Assembly: GCA_964023205.1 (NCBI GenBank)
Contig: OZ026842.1
Coordinates: 35,293,501 to 35,357,500 of the forward strand
Direction: 5' to 3'
Length of the DNA stretch: 64,000 bases
Source: Lutraria lutraria
Lineage: Eukaryota > Mollusca > Bivalvia > Venerida > Mactridae
Below, piece after piece: positions 47,680 to 58,944 of this stretch. Numbering within the stretch: position 1 is the first letter of the stretch; each line of letters opens with the position of its first letter. The position numbers and the translations under genes were made by a program. Under the pieces are notes generated by a model. The model worked only from the letters and a program-made list of their open reading frames with translations, was not told where the DNA came from and searched no databases.

Positions 47680-48740
47680 CAAGTTAGAGGTCCATAGTTT
47701 AAAGATCTCCTTTGTTTGACTTTTGATTTATTGTATTAATCAACAGGTTTAGTGTTTGAACACGTCTGCATCAATGCTATTAAATTCAACAAAATGTAAG
47801 ACACAGTATCCACAAAAACACCTCTAGCCCAGTTAAAATGTCTGTGGAACATAACAAGTACCAGTCTTAGTTGCTCAGTCTGTGGAATACAGAACAATAC
47901 GTCTAATGACTGTCGGTTCAATTCGTCTTAGTCGAGGAGTATTGTTAACAAACTGAAGATATTTCATCAAATTTAATACAATTTACTATTGTTTTATCAA
48001 AATATTGAATTTAAGCAATAATTGACATTCCCTTTACTTTTACTAGATCGATCGAGTTGACGACCATTAAGTTAATTAACAACTCTCTTTTGCATAAATT
48101 GTGCTTCTGAAAGTGCACTCATTTTGTTTATACATAATGCAATTGGTCACAGACAACAATATATTGTTGCTTAAATAAAGGGAAAGGTACATTGTAATAA
48201 ATTCGATTATATGTAATATGCCACTCCGACAATTCAACTATAAATCATAGAAAAGGTATTCGATCGCATACATGTATATGCAAAACTCTAAATCTTATTA
48301 TTCAACCTATCGTGTTGACATAGGAGCTAAGCATTAACAAAAAATACAAGAACACTCAGGGTTTTGTAGTAAAGCAAGACACCACCGGCCTTATATGTTG
48401 TAAATATTAGAAAGCATATTTATTTGAATCGCATTAACAATATGCGTTTATACAAATGACAATCCAGATACACAATTATAGAAGTAATAAAGAACATACT
48501 ATTTTAGACAAGTATTAAGATAAATACTCCAGGGGGGTATTTCACTAATCCTTATATTTCCTGTTGACCAATTTGCTAAGCTGTTGCATCCTGATGGGAC
48601 CTGTCTCTTTAATCATAAGAACATTTGTCGTAGGTTTTTACCATGATAATTAATCCTGACAAAATATTGTCTCTCCAAATGTCTCGCAGCTCTTGAACAA
48701 AGCTTTGGTTTATTAGGAGGAAGATATTCTATTCAATTGT
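47680..48740. other. No supported gene
   Basis: AT-rich. GGGGGGTATTTCACTAATCC at 48533 is similar in style to the start of the insert at 18043 and may mark another copy of that repeat, but its end was not found. Confidence 0.3.
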
Positions 48741-48746
48741 AACAAC

Positions 48747-48999
48747 ATGGATGGCTTAATTTCATATTACAAATGTATATATGGTAAATACGGATTTCCG
48801 GGAAATGTCACAAAGTTTCTTCTTGCCAGACAGACAACAAAGCCACAAAGCAGCTGGGCGCACACCAACACACAAACAATTCAAGAAAACATTGAAAAAC
48901 ACGCGAGAAAATCCCTGCCGCCATGGCTCGACAAAAACTTCCATTCGGCACGCAACAGCACTAAGTGAGACCATGGATGTCACCAAAGGCAGAGAATAA
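48747..48999 (+). other. Relatively GC-rich patch with overlapping short frames
   Basis: Two plus frames (73 and 72 codons) and one minus frame (74 codons) overlap here. Base composition is richer in G+C than the surroundings (GCAGCTGGGCGCACACC, CCCTGCCGCCATGGCTCG). No motif, SINE box or TIR was recognised. It could be an exon remnant or an unrecognised repeat. Confidence 0.25.
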
Positions 49000-49075
49000 C
49001 ATGAAAATACGAAAACTACGTATGATAATATACAAATATAATTGATGAAACCTTAAAGGGAACTTCAAGTTAAAC

Positions 49076-49155
49076 TAATAAAACCTGGACTGTCCGAATG
49101 CCTGGATTATCCGAAATAATATCTCGGTCCATTCTGATAATCGAGGTTCTAATAT
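49076..49155. repeat. MITE remnant
   Basis: CCTGGACTGTCCGAATGCCTG..GGATTATCCGAA and CATTCTGATAATCGAGGTTCT are inverted-like words typical of small TA-flanked MITEs, but both ends are missing. Confidence 0.3.
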
Positions 49156-49159
49156 ACAT

Positions 49160-50515
49160 ATATGATTGATTGATGGAAACATTGACGCAAAAAACAAGTT
49201 AAACCAATACATCTACTCACATATTCACACATATAGTTTCTTTCGTATATTTTATTTCAGCAATAGAATTTGAATTAATCATTATTTTATTCAATACTTA
49301 AGATTTCAAGTATGTGAAGTGTCTCCCAGGATGTTGACGTCGTGGGAATGTAAAATCTTATTGACAATATCGTTCGTCAAATCTGATTAAAGTACCGCAA
49401 TAACTTTGAATTGAACATTTACCCTGGCATGATGATTGCATTTCTTTCTCAGAAAATTGATTCATAGCATATATCGAGACAAATATTTCGTTGGATATTG
49501 TTCTCTTTAGAAAAGTCGTATAAAAGTGATCAACGCCATATGCAGATTTTCACAACAAACTATTCCATGCTCGCATATGTCTAAAGAAATATATTTTCAA
49601 AGGATAAAGCGCTTATTTCACGCTACAATTTTCACATGCAGCATATCATTAATTGATCTTAACAAGTTTATGTCATAAGAAAACTTAAATTACTCTAACC
49701 ACTGAATATAATGGTCTCCAACAAGACTTACTTCAGTTAACCAAGTGATCCTTTTGGTTCCAGTTTTTTATCTCGTTTATTCTATCGGCTAGTAGCGAGA
49801 CCTATATTGGTATTGCTTCAAATCGGCATCTTGGGGGTATTTTCAAAAAATAATAATTCATCTGACATCTATGAGAATTTAACTGTTTCCAAGTTCCAGT
49901 AAAAATCTAACATGAAGTTATTCTCAAGGTTCAAGCTATTCAAAGTTCGATTTGGCTCTTGAATCGAACGATCCCTGCACAGGTGTATTATCAACTAAAT
50001 GATTCAATTTATTTCAATAAAGTTACAATGGAGAAAACAAATAAATGATATGTCTAGACAATACAATTCTATTTTTCTTATTATCTAGATGGTCGGACAA
50101 AATTTAAAGTTCACGCATATTCTGAACACAGTGTTGTCCTAGTTAGATATCGTCTGATCAAACGTTATTAGGGAGTTGACGATATTTGCATTAGGATTAA
50201 TAGACTAACAGCTTAATTATGATAACTTATATCATTGCTGAGTTAAACAAAAACAATCATTTTAATGGAAAAAGTATATAACGTAATTTGAAGTAAATGA
50301 TATATTCTTGAAATAGTTGACGAAATAATTGGACAGAAGACGGAGACAAATTAAGCCGTCCGTCGAGCATCGTTCATACGAGACAGATACAATTAAGATG
50401 ATAAGAACTGATGAATACAAACTAGTATGTTAACCTATGAGACAAGGTCTAAACGATCAACTAAACATACCACATGGTGCACATATACTTTGCACAAGAA
50501 TGATCAACATTCATA
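49160..50515. other. No supported gene
   Basis: AT-rich spacer without repeats that I can define. Confidence 0.3.
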
Positions 50516-50517
50516 TA

Positions 50518-50690
50518 AAGTACAACCTCGTCAGAACGACCCTCTCTTGAGCAACAACCTCCCTTCAACAACAGCAGGATTTTCCCCCACTGCACGATTT
50601 AACTGCTTATTTTACCTCCCTAGAGAACAACTTGTCATCAGCATCATAGCTTTGCTACTCCCATGATGTTGTTTCACAGAGGTTGCAGTG
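50518..50690 (+). mobile_element. MITE family A copy, diverged
   Basis: AAGTACAACCTCGTCAGAAC at the left, GAGCAACAACCTCCCTTCAA inside, and CAGAGGTTGCAGTG/TA at the right. The termini differ at a few bases from the 36299 copy. Confidence 0.75.
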
Positions 50691-50699
50691 TACCATAAT

Positions 50700-51525
50700 T
50701 ACAAACAACAGTAGTAAATATGTTGTTGTTGTTATTGTTGTTGCGTTTTGAATAAGACTGATATGCAATTTGAGGGAGACCTGTGACACAGACGTATTTA
50801 GTACTCTAATTGTAATTCTTGAGAAATAGCACGTGGCATTTCTGAGTTGGATGATTGTGACTTCAAGATAAGCAATCGTATGATCTGAGCTAAATCAATA
50901 GGAAACACCAGCACAGGAGATAGATTATAAAGTGAAATTCGAAAAGGAAAACGAACATCTTAATCTACCAACAAAGGAATTCTCTTAAAGCAAAATGACA
51001 GATAGTTATTGTATTTTATGGAAACTTTAAATATTGTTTTGATATATAATGATTTTGATGAAGGCAGTCTGTAACAGATACAGGACATAGTCATACCAAA
51101 TACAGCTATCGTGGTTGAGGGCTAACAATGACTTGCAATCACACACAATCCCCTCGACGCTAGAATCCTATCGGGACCAGATACATTCACATTGAAGGAA
51201 TATCTCAAGTTAGCTGTAAGAAGGTCGATGTTTACACCTGGTATACACCTGGGGTCTTTATCTATCGTCAAGGGCTGAAAACCCCACCAACAGTTACTGA
51301 CCGTCTTGGATGTTTGGTGTAAAGTTGGACTCAAGAGGAAAAAGTCTTACTAAGTGTGGTGTTCTTTTTGTGTGCAGAATGGATGCTGTGAATGAAAATA
51401 TGTATATGGTAAAGGTTTAAGCATATTCATGGAATCAAATAAAAGGATTATTTCACTGTATTCTTCACTACTAAACAGGAATAGTACACACAATGCCTTC
51501 AAAGGTCATCTTTTGTCAATTACTT
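50700..51525. other. Non-coding, one unexplained minus frame
   Basis: A TTG microsatellite lies at 50721-50745. A 70-codon minus frame (51122-51334) contains WWGFQPLTIDKDPRC, which I do not recognise. No paralogue was seen in the P or Q segments, so I do not call it. Confidence 0.3.
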
Positions 51526-51529
51526 TATA

Positions 51530-51830
51530 GATCGTACGGACATACATGTATGTTTTGGATGATTGATTTAACCGATCTTGTCAAATATGATACGGTAACA
51601 AAACCGCCATTCTGGTCACGTGATCGTTCCAAGGAAATCCAAATCTCAGCAACACAGAAACTAAAATCTTAGTTTGTATCGTACAGTCTTACATTTAGCA
51701 ATATGTGGTGTCTACTATTGCTTAGTAAAGTTTCAAGTAACAATTACAGTTGCCGACGTAATTACATTTGTAGAAGAGAAGTCTTAATTAAATTAAAGTT
51801 AAATTTATGATTTGACGTCTTTGTTATTTA
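51530..51830. repeat. Second duplication family, copy R
   Basis: CCGATCTTGTCAAATATGAT, ATCTCAGCAACACAGAAACT, CAGTCTTACATTTAGCAA and GACGTAATTACATTTGTAG match copies P and Q in order. In this copy the coding-like fragment Y lies about 0.5 kb downstream. Confidence 0.55.
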
Positions 51831-51869
51831 TGCTAACTGTTGATTGTATTGTTGCTTTTTGCAAGCTGT

Positions 51870-51965
51870 CTACTGTTATGCCCGCGTATCGGGAGGGACA
51901 TATTATATTTTTTGGCCTTTCTGTCTGTCTTTCTTTCTGTCTGTATGTCTTCATAATATTAATTT
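51870..51965 (+). repeat. Fragment of a GGGAGG..CTGTCTGTC-type repeat
   Basis: CCCGCGTATCGGGAGGGACA followed by TTTTGGCC and a TCTGTCTGTC run resembles the start of a common invertebrate repeat (compare the CGGTCGGTCG run in the 55270 repeat). It is embedded in a 113-codon plus frame that I consider incidental. Confidence 0.35.
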
Positions 51966-52249
51966 ATTTGTTCATAATGAATCCCTCTTCAGGATCTATG
52001 TATTTTCTGGTCAGTATGTCAAAGGTCAGTCTTAGGGGGCATTGTGTATTAAAAACACATCTTGTTTATTTATGTAATTTTGCTTCAGGATTTTCCCAGA
52101 GGTGTGAGGCTCGGTCGGCTAAACTAGCTGTGCTACATAGTATGACCTCTTAGATGTTATATCGTACATCAAGTTATAATTATGATATGTTATCATACAA
52201 CAGTCTAAATTTTTAGGTACTTTTAGACCAACAAACCAAGCAGTCAAAA

Positions 52250-52500
52250 TCCCTTGCATCTATGTCGATGAGTTAAATTTGATCAGATTTTCGTCAGAGC
52301 ATCCCAGTGTAATCATTGAATTAAATTGTCTGAGGGTAACAGTATTGACAATTTCCACTCTGTCATGTTTTCGTCGTCTTAAGAAATCGCTTCCTCCAAT
52401 CTGAGACATTATTGATAAACAACATGGGAAGTCGTAGTATCTGGTTAAATTCATTACAGTTTCCAGTAAATCTTCATTCTTTCAAAGTTCTACATGGAAA
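52250..52500 (-). pseudogene. Unknown coding-like fragment, copy Y (broken)
   Basis: Paralogue of 45112-45387. The frame reading NEDLLETVMNLTRYY aligns with copy X. Immediately upstream (HVEL then TGA) copy Y has a stop where copy X has arginine AGA, and after CCLS it has an 8-bp shorter stretch that shifts the frame relative to X. DNA similarity nevertheless continues to TCGATGAGTT at both loci. Both lesions are visible by direct comparison. Function unknown. Confidence 0.4.
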
Positions 52501-52509
52501 AGTTCCCCG

Positions 52510-53900
52510 TGTTTACTGATATCAGTTCTATAGTTTGTGCTACGATTCTTAGTGGTGTTGATCTTATAACAGGATTGTTTCAGCTATTGGCAATCTGACA
52601 GCCAAGTTGTGGTTACCCCAAATGGAAAACGAGAATATCTCATTCTGTAGTTGCAGAAGCACAATGAATGAATTCGATTTTCATTGAGAACAGTCATATT
52701 ATACGAGTGCCGTTATATGAATATTTTAGCATGAATTATTGTATGGACCAGCAAAATATACGGATGATCTTTGGTACCCAAGTTGACGCTTGTATTCTGC
52801 TTCCATGTTTAATAAGCTGACAAAGTCGCCATATGACCCTAGCTGTTGATTCGAATTGAACCAAACAAAATATTTAAATTAATGTAATTGAATAAGATAA
52901 CACTTTCGTCGAAGAAAATTAATATTAGTTTATGAGGGAACACTAATTGGATGTTCATTTGCTTATGAATTATTAAATTTGATACATTTGTTTATGGTCT
53001 TTTATTTTTACTGAAGTTTAGTAATTTAGTGTGTATACTAGATATAAATGAGAATGTACCGATAAAATGAAAATTCGTGTTTGCAAGGCGCTTAATCTGT
53101 CTCCATCTTGACAGACAGAGTTGACAGAATCTGGCAACGTTGTCATATGTTTTTTACTTCAATTTATATTTTCTCACACTAAAATGCAAGCTCCCGTCGT
53201 ATTTTATAAATTTATAATTGAATAGATGTTATTAGTGTCATGCAAGCCATTTGGAACGCGAATCCATAAGAGTATCAACTGAAGTAGTTTTAAACTTATA
53301 AGATACATTAATTCTGTATGCTGCAACTGCAACATGTCCAAACAAAATATACAAGATACAACATACAGTTACAGTGCGATCTGGTGTTTAAAACAACAAA
53401 CAACTCAATTAAACTTTGTCTTGGCTTTCCCCGGGAATCCATTTTTACGCCATTTAGATATTACACAGAACACACGTGTACCGTTTACCCGTAGATACAT
53501 GTGTTACTCATATAATGAGCGTTCAATGATTGAAGTTCCGCCTATGGGTTTCCAACACCCGTACGCTTTTAACATTGTAAACATAGTTGGATTTATTCAC
53601 TGAATAGATTAGGTGAATTTTAAAATATTGAACTATTAATTAACCTTTTAGTGCTTAAAACACCGCTTCCAAGGTAGGTTATCAGATAGAATAAACTACG
53701 TTTCGACCGTCAGCGTCCCAAATGTACAAACAGAAGCAATCTATCATTCCAAAGTGAAGTATGTATAATTTCACATGAGATGTAAGTCATAGAATTATCA
53801 AGCTTGTTCAGAAGAAATAATCACGCCAATCCCTTTCTGACGGAGGCAAAATGGTTTATTTGTCTTAAATCTCGGTTAATTCCAGTTGATCGTACAATTG
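52510..53900. other. No supported gene
   Basis: A SINE 3'-body scrap (GTCGCCATATGACCCTAGC) is at 52826. The 89-codon plus frame at 53334-53603 has no recognisable motif. Confidence 0.3.
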
Positions 53901-55269
53901 CCTATTCAGTGTAGCAATACCACATGATTCTGACATCACTAAATGCATCAAATCCAAGACGAAATTGTAAACATTTGCTCCGCTTAGAAAACGAAAATAA
54001 CCGTAAGTATTTTATTTCTTCACCGAATTTTATGAAACATACGCCAGTCTAAGGGGAAAATATAAGCTTTCCACAAACTATAGGATCTCCATCAGTAGCT
54101 AAGCCGTTTTTTCTAGCACCCTGTGAAACCTTGGAATTCGTTTGTATGTGAGCGGACTACAGTGCCAAGCCATCTTATGTTTCTTGCATTATCTACTCTA
54201 TGCATGATGGAAGAGTTAAATTTACATCACCCGGGAACACCGGAGTCTGTTTTGTACCAAAGAATACAAATTGTAACAATGTATGGCGTTAATCGGACAT
54301 TATTCCTTGAGTTTGGTAAATATGGCAACAGTTCCAAGACAAAATTTCAGGCTACAGTTTAAAGCTGTTTTTAGATTTGGCTACAATGCCAAGCAACATG
54401 TCGCCCGTTGTACACGTATGAAAATGCCATTTGCATCGTTCATTTAACTCTTTACTTGCGTTTACCATCAAAACATCTATTATACAAGGCCGGGCCCCTA
54501 TATTCAATCAGTTCCTAGTGCGCGGGCCATTATAAGTGATAAGATGAACGTAATCATTATTTTGTTCTTTCGCAATGCTGCATGCAGTTTCAAAATTTGT
54601 TTAATTGTGTATCTATTAGTCTCTGGTAGCCATACCACTTGTAGCGCACTGGGCATTTTTGAACTTCGATCAAATCACTAGGAGCTTTAAATCAGTTTTT
54701 AAAGTTAATTGTTAAAAAAATCAGAATGTCGCAATACGAAGTAAGGTATACACGTGTGTTCTCAGTGTGCCAAAGTATTCCATACTTCACACTATGATAC
54801 AGACTGACGACAGGAAGCGCTGTGACTTATAACCACAGCGCTACCTAGTCCCACTTTTGATTGTTCTGGTATAAAAGCTATAAGGGGATCATGCATCCAT
54901 TGTTTCCAAACATACTTTTGTTTAATTTTGTATGACTGTTTGTCGTATCAAACTGAATGTGAAATGACTTTCAATTATTGATCATTTTTGGCTTAAGTTT
55001 GAAACGTCCTTCCATTCTCAGGGACACGGGACCATTTGCTTGCGTCTCTTGTTCATTTTATGTAAAATGAACACAGAGTCATGAATGTCAACTATGTTTT
55101 ATATGACTTATTGTTTATTTGTTTGTTTGTCAGTACAATGTACTTATAATTCGATGTGAAATCATCCATAGCCGTTGTGAACATTTTTATTTGTTCCTTT
55201 GTTTGATTATTCACTCCAATTTATTTGTGATTATTAATTTTACAAGGTCATGCCGCTGTTCACTTTTTA

Positions 55270-55587
55270 TAATACCCCCGCAAACGAAGTTTGAGCGGGG
55301 GCATATTGGAGTCACTCTGTCGGTCAGTCGTTGGTCTGTCGGTCGGTCGTTCCGTCCGCATACAAGTTTGTGAGCGAACTTCTTCCACGTACTTTAAGCG
55401 ATTGCAATGAAACTTGAAATATGTTACCACCATGAAGTGTAGACATGCAAGACACAATTTTCATGCTCAGCGATTAACTCATAGCAGAGTTATGTCCCTT
55501 TGAACTTAGCCGTATAGTGTACTTACAGATTTTTAGTGTCAAAGTGGCGGCAGGGGTATTAGTAACCTCTGTGACAAAGCTCTAGTT
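55270..55587 (+). mobile_element. Nested repeat with CCCCCGC/GCGGGGG hairpin start
   Basis: AATACCCCCGCAAACGAAG then TTTGAGCGGGGGCATATTGG forms a hairpin. A TCGGTCGGTCG run, GCGATTGCAATGAAACTTG and TAGCAGAGTTATGTCCCTTT follow, ending GACAAAGCTCTAGTTT. I recall this sequence type as widespread in marine invertebrate genomes. It lies within the loop of the 3.28-kb element, so it inserted later or was carried with it. Confidence 0.65.
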
Positions 55588-55607
55588 TGTTTTAGGTCTA
55601 TAAATTA

Positions 55608-56504
55608 GGTCTATTCCATTTGAATATATACCATCCAAGGAAGGCACTTTCAATTTTGAAATTAGAAAATTCTAAATTCAGAAATTTAATTGACAAAAAA
55701 AGAATCACCAATATACTACTTTTAACACTAATTTTGACCCATCTATACAATTATTTTTTATGAACAGCGATTTATCGCATTCCTTCATGTATTTCTATAT
55801 CTGTATGAACCCAAAAGCAACAAAAACATATGCATAACAATCTTTTTGATAACACTGAAGTAAATCAGACCAAAAGTTTGTATGCCAAAGTTAGTCGAAA
55901 CAAAAAGTCAGCCAAACTTTTATCAGAATAATCAGTATTTAGATAACATATTATTTTTTTGTTCGCTATATATGTACTTTTCAATGTGGACTCATCTATG
56001 TTAAGACCGAATGTAGATTAAACTGGTACCTGTTGATGTCTGTACTGCAAAATGGAACGGGAGCCTATGGACTACAATTCAGAGTGAAATAATTTTGGAC
56101 TACACATTATTTTGAATGTAGATGTCATTAAATCAGGTAAAATACCGATTAAAAAAAGAATACAAAAATGTTGAACAGACTGTTATGAATCTTTAAATCT
56201 TTACCCCTGACATACCCTGGACAATAGATTAACTGAGTGATGTCTAACCTGGTGCTCAAAAAACATATTATTCCGGGAATAGTATTAGTAGGTCATTGCT
56301 TTATGTTTACAAAGTGTGGCTCAAGTAGTTAAAAATTTAACCTTAAGACGATTAATGTTTAAAATCATACATTGACCCCCTCCAGAAGTAAAAAAATGTT
56401 TTCACCCCTCCCAATTTAGAAGCAAAAAAAATTTTGAACATCCCCCAAATAATGTCTTTATTTTGCCTTCCTTGGGTGGTATATAGAACTAACTGGAATA
56501 GGCC
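55608..56504. mobile_element. 897-bp nested TIR element
   Basis: The left end GGTCTATTCCATTTG..ATATACCATCCAAGGAAGGC and the reverse-complemented right end GGCCTATTCCAGTTAG..ATATACCACCCAAGGAAGGC match at nearly every base over about 40 positions. The interior has CCCTCCAGAAG/CCCCTCCC patches and no long frame. No convincing target duplication was seen. Confidence 0.65.
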
Positions 56505-56773
56505 ATAACATGAAATATAAAAGTATTGACTAATTCATGTATTGTCGTCCATGTCAAGCGTTTAAAAGCTGCTGTTAGCAATTTAGTTTCGTTACGTCTG
56601 GCGGTCTCAAATCGCACTGGTAATGTCCCTTTTGGTTTTGCATTCCGACTTACCTCCTGCTTGGCACATTTGACCTTTGATTTCAGCCTCCGTCTAGCAT
56701 TGTAGCCAAATCTAAAAACAGCTTTAAACTGTAGCCTGAAATGTTGTCTTGGAACTGTTGCCATATTTACCAA
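56489..56773 (-). other. Inward-facing basic open frame, 94 codons
   Basis: It starts in the right arm (MVNMATVPRQHFRLQFKAV) and runs into the loop with a very basic stretch (NARRRLKSKVKCAKQE, NAKPKG), ending inside the TIR of the nested 897-bp element. The left arm keeps the MATVPRQ part but then diverges to a stop. I do not recognise it. It may be a relic of an exon captured or encoded by the element. Confidence 0.3.
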
Positions 56774-57189
56774 ACTGAAGGAATAATGTCAAATTAACGC
56801 CATACTTGGCTACAATATGTATTTTTTTTGGTACAAAACAGACTCCGGTGTTCCCGGTTGATGTAAATTTAACTCTTCCATCATGCATAGAGTAGATAAT
56901 GCAAAGAAAATAAGATGGCTTGGTACTGTAGTCCGCTCACATACAAACGAATTTCAAGGTTTCACAGGGTGCTAGAAAAAACGGCTTAGCTACTGATGGA
57001 GATCCTATAGTTCGTGGAAAGCTTATATTTTCCCCCTTAGACTGGCGTATGTTTCATAAAATTCGGTGAAGAAATAAAATACTTACGGCTATTTTCGTTT
57101 TCTAAGCGGAGCAAATGTTTACAATTTCGTCTTGGATTTGATGCATTTAGTGATGTCAGAATCACGTGGTATTGCTACACTGCTATTTA

Positions 57190-57880
57190 TAATTCGATTT
57201 ACTTTCGATTATTAATATGTTTTTCTAATGGTTTATATAAACAAGAATAATTTGGAATCTGACAGTACATATTTTACAATGCCATAATGTTATAGCTAAA
57301 CTCGATAGATAAATACGTAAAATAGATTCCTGCGCATTAATATGATTGTTCTTCAATTTGTTTAAATCCAACACAATTCGCTCAAGTAGCAACATTTGAT
57401 TTGTGTAATAGTAAATGACTGGAACCTTTTCAATGGAAATCGTTCAAAATTTTGATTTGAGAAAATTGTGTTTTCTATCAAATGAGAATGGTCACGAATA
57501 CAAAATCTATCATCCTTTTCTTATGTAACGTTATTATGCATATATACCAAATGTAAATATTGTGAATTTATATAGAAATGCTTATCATGCAATTTCCTAC
57601 TCCGGGCAAATTTTGTACCTCATACTCTGTTTCCACGCGTTGGGTGGGTTGGAGGGAGGGGTGGGGGTATATTCCGGGAAGGTAGTATTTATTATCATTT
57701 TTATCTATGATAATTTTAAGACAGTTCTGTTGATATCTAATAGAAAGGTTAAACAAAAAACGCCAATTTGTTGCGATTTAAATACATAGATCAGTTTGCA
57801 TGTTGAAAATATCTTTATCTATATATGTATCATGTTTGTATACCTTTGGAATGAAACAATAATTACTGTTGATTTAAGAG
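57190..57880. other. No supported gene
   Basis: AT-rich. A G-rich patch lies at 57640-57670 within overlapping opposite-strand frames that lack motifs. Confidence 0.3.
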
Positions 57881-57883
57881 CCG

Positions 57884-58175
57884 TAGTTTGCTACTTTATA
57901 AATAAATCATTTCGTAGTTTTGTTGCGCAAACAGTAGTTTTGTTTGTTGCCATTAAAATATAATGTAGTTTGGTTATGTCAAGAAGTGGTGTTTGGTGGT
58001 ACTATTTAGACTATATGTAGTTTGTTTGTGTAAAGATTCGGCGTTTGGTACTATTTAAATTATAATTATATGTAGTTTTGTTGCGCATCGAAATAATATT
58101 CACTTTATTATGGATGGACATCAAAAGTATCCAATGGTTTACAAAAAATCGAACATTAAATTCGTAGTTTTTTTA
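57884..58175 (+). repeat. Degenerate repeats of GTAGTTTTGTTGCGC type
   Basis: GTAGTTTTGTTGCGCA occurs at about 57916 and 58072. Variants (CAGTAGTTTTGTTTGTTGCC, ATGTAGTTTGTTTGTG) and a paired GGTGTTTGGTGGTACTATTT / GGCGTTTGGTACTATTT lie between. It is an old, imperfect array. Confidence 0.45.
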
Positions 58176-58253
58176 ATTTAAACACTACATCAAACTTGCC
58201 ATAAAACAGTTTATCACTGAATTTTACATGCAAAGAAATATAGACTTCTTGTA

Positions 58254-58374
58254 CAGTACAACCTCGTCAGAACGGCCCTGTCTTGATTTGTTCTCACTAT
58301 TAATTTAACCTCTCTAGAGCAACAACATAATTTTGCTAACCCTAAAGGGTGTTGCTTTTGGAGAGGTTGCACTG
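58254..58374 (+). mobile_element. MITE family A, internally deleted copy (121 bp)
   Basis: TA/CAGTACAACCTCGTCAGAAC at the left and GGAGAGGTTGCACTG/TA at the right are intact. About 57 bp are missing inside relative to the 178-bp copy at 36299 (the CAACAACCTCC..TGCACGATT part). Terminal sequences are therefore more conserved than the interior. Confidence 0.8.
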
Positions 58375-58757
58375 TAAGTGGTGTTTTCTGGAAATCAATT
58401 TGTTGTCTATATTGTTGCTTGCTGTTTATTCTGATAACTTTGGCAGAACCGTCGTAAATAAATTCAGCCATAACATCATATATCATGTGTATTTTCTTCT
58501 GATAGATTTATTGCCTCTTTCGTTACAATTCATCTAATGTAACCCCATTACAGCGCCATTATGCAAATACATTTACGTCAATAGCAATCCAATTGTTGTG
58601 AAACTTGGACATTAGAGAGTCATTTAAATGCATTATTGGCGTATGCCGTTTCCTTAGAAATTGCCTACGGTTATAGATTCTCACCTAGAGTAAAATAAAA
58701 CATCTCTTTGAAGAAACCAGTAAAACGTTTTGTTTCTGATATAGGAGACAAAATATA

Positions 58758-58941
58758 CAGCGATACCTCTCCAGAGAGGGCCTCTCTTGAGCAACAACCC
58801 GGTTACCCCCTTCTACAACAGCATGATTTTCCCCACTGTAAGATTTAATTATGAATTTAAACTTCTCTAGAGCAACAACCTCTAATTAATAACAATTTTT
58901 TGTCCTGCCAAAGGGTGTTGCTTTGGATATGAACAGTGCTA
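58758..58941 (+). mobile_element. MITE family A copy, worn right end
   Basis: TATA/CAGCGATACCTCTCCAGAGA at the left, GAGCAACAACCCGG and AAGGGTGTTGCTTTGGATAT inside. The right end (GAACAGTGCTA) no longer pairs well. Confidence 0.7.
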
Positions 58942-58944
58942 AAA

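Larger units (their letters stand above)
53907..57182. mobile_element. 3.28-kb element with 485-bp inverted arms and CTATT target duplication
   Basis: The left arm (53907-54389) and right arm (56697-57182) are inverted copies with clear identity throughout: CAGTGTAGCAATACCAC at the left outer end, its reverse complement at 57166-57182. CTATT directly precedes the left arm (53902-53906) and directly follows the right arm (57183-57187), a clean 5-bp target duplication. Both arms contain an inward-facing frame starting MATVPRQ.FRLQFKAVFRFG. No recognisable transposase is encoded, so I read it as non-autonomous with long TIRs. A 5-bp duplication is reported for Transib among others, but the CAGTG ends do not fit its usual CAC start, so the superfamily is open. 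Confidence 0.85.

Noticed and set aside
51812..52153. 113-codon plus-strand frame with a hydrophobic centre
   Set aside because: It crosses a TCTGTCTGTC-type repeat and part of duplicated segment R; the hydrophobic part comes from T-rich repeat sequence.
54123..54362. 79-codon plus-strand frame in the left arm of the foldback element
   Set aside because: The right arm shows indels and substitutions that break this frame, so it is not conserved; a different frame (MATVPRQ) is the one shared by both arms.
55119..55373. 84-codon plus-strand frame and 65-codon minus-strand frame
   Set aside because: Both run into the CCCCCGC-type dispersed repeat and its TCGGTCGG run.
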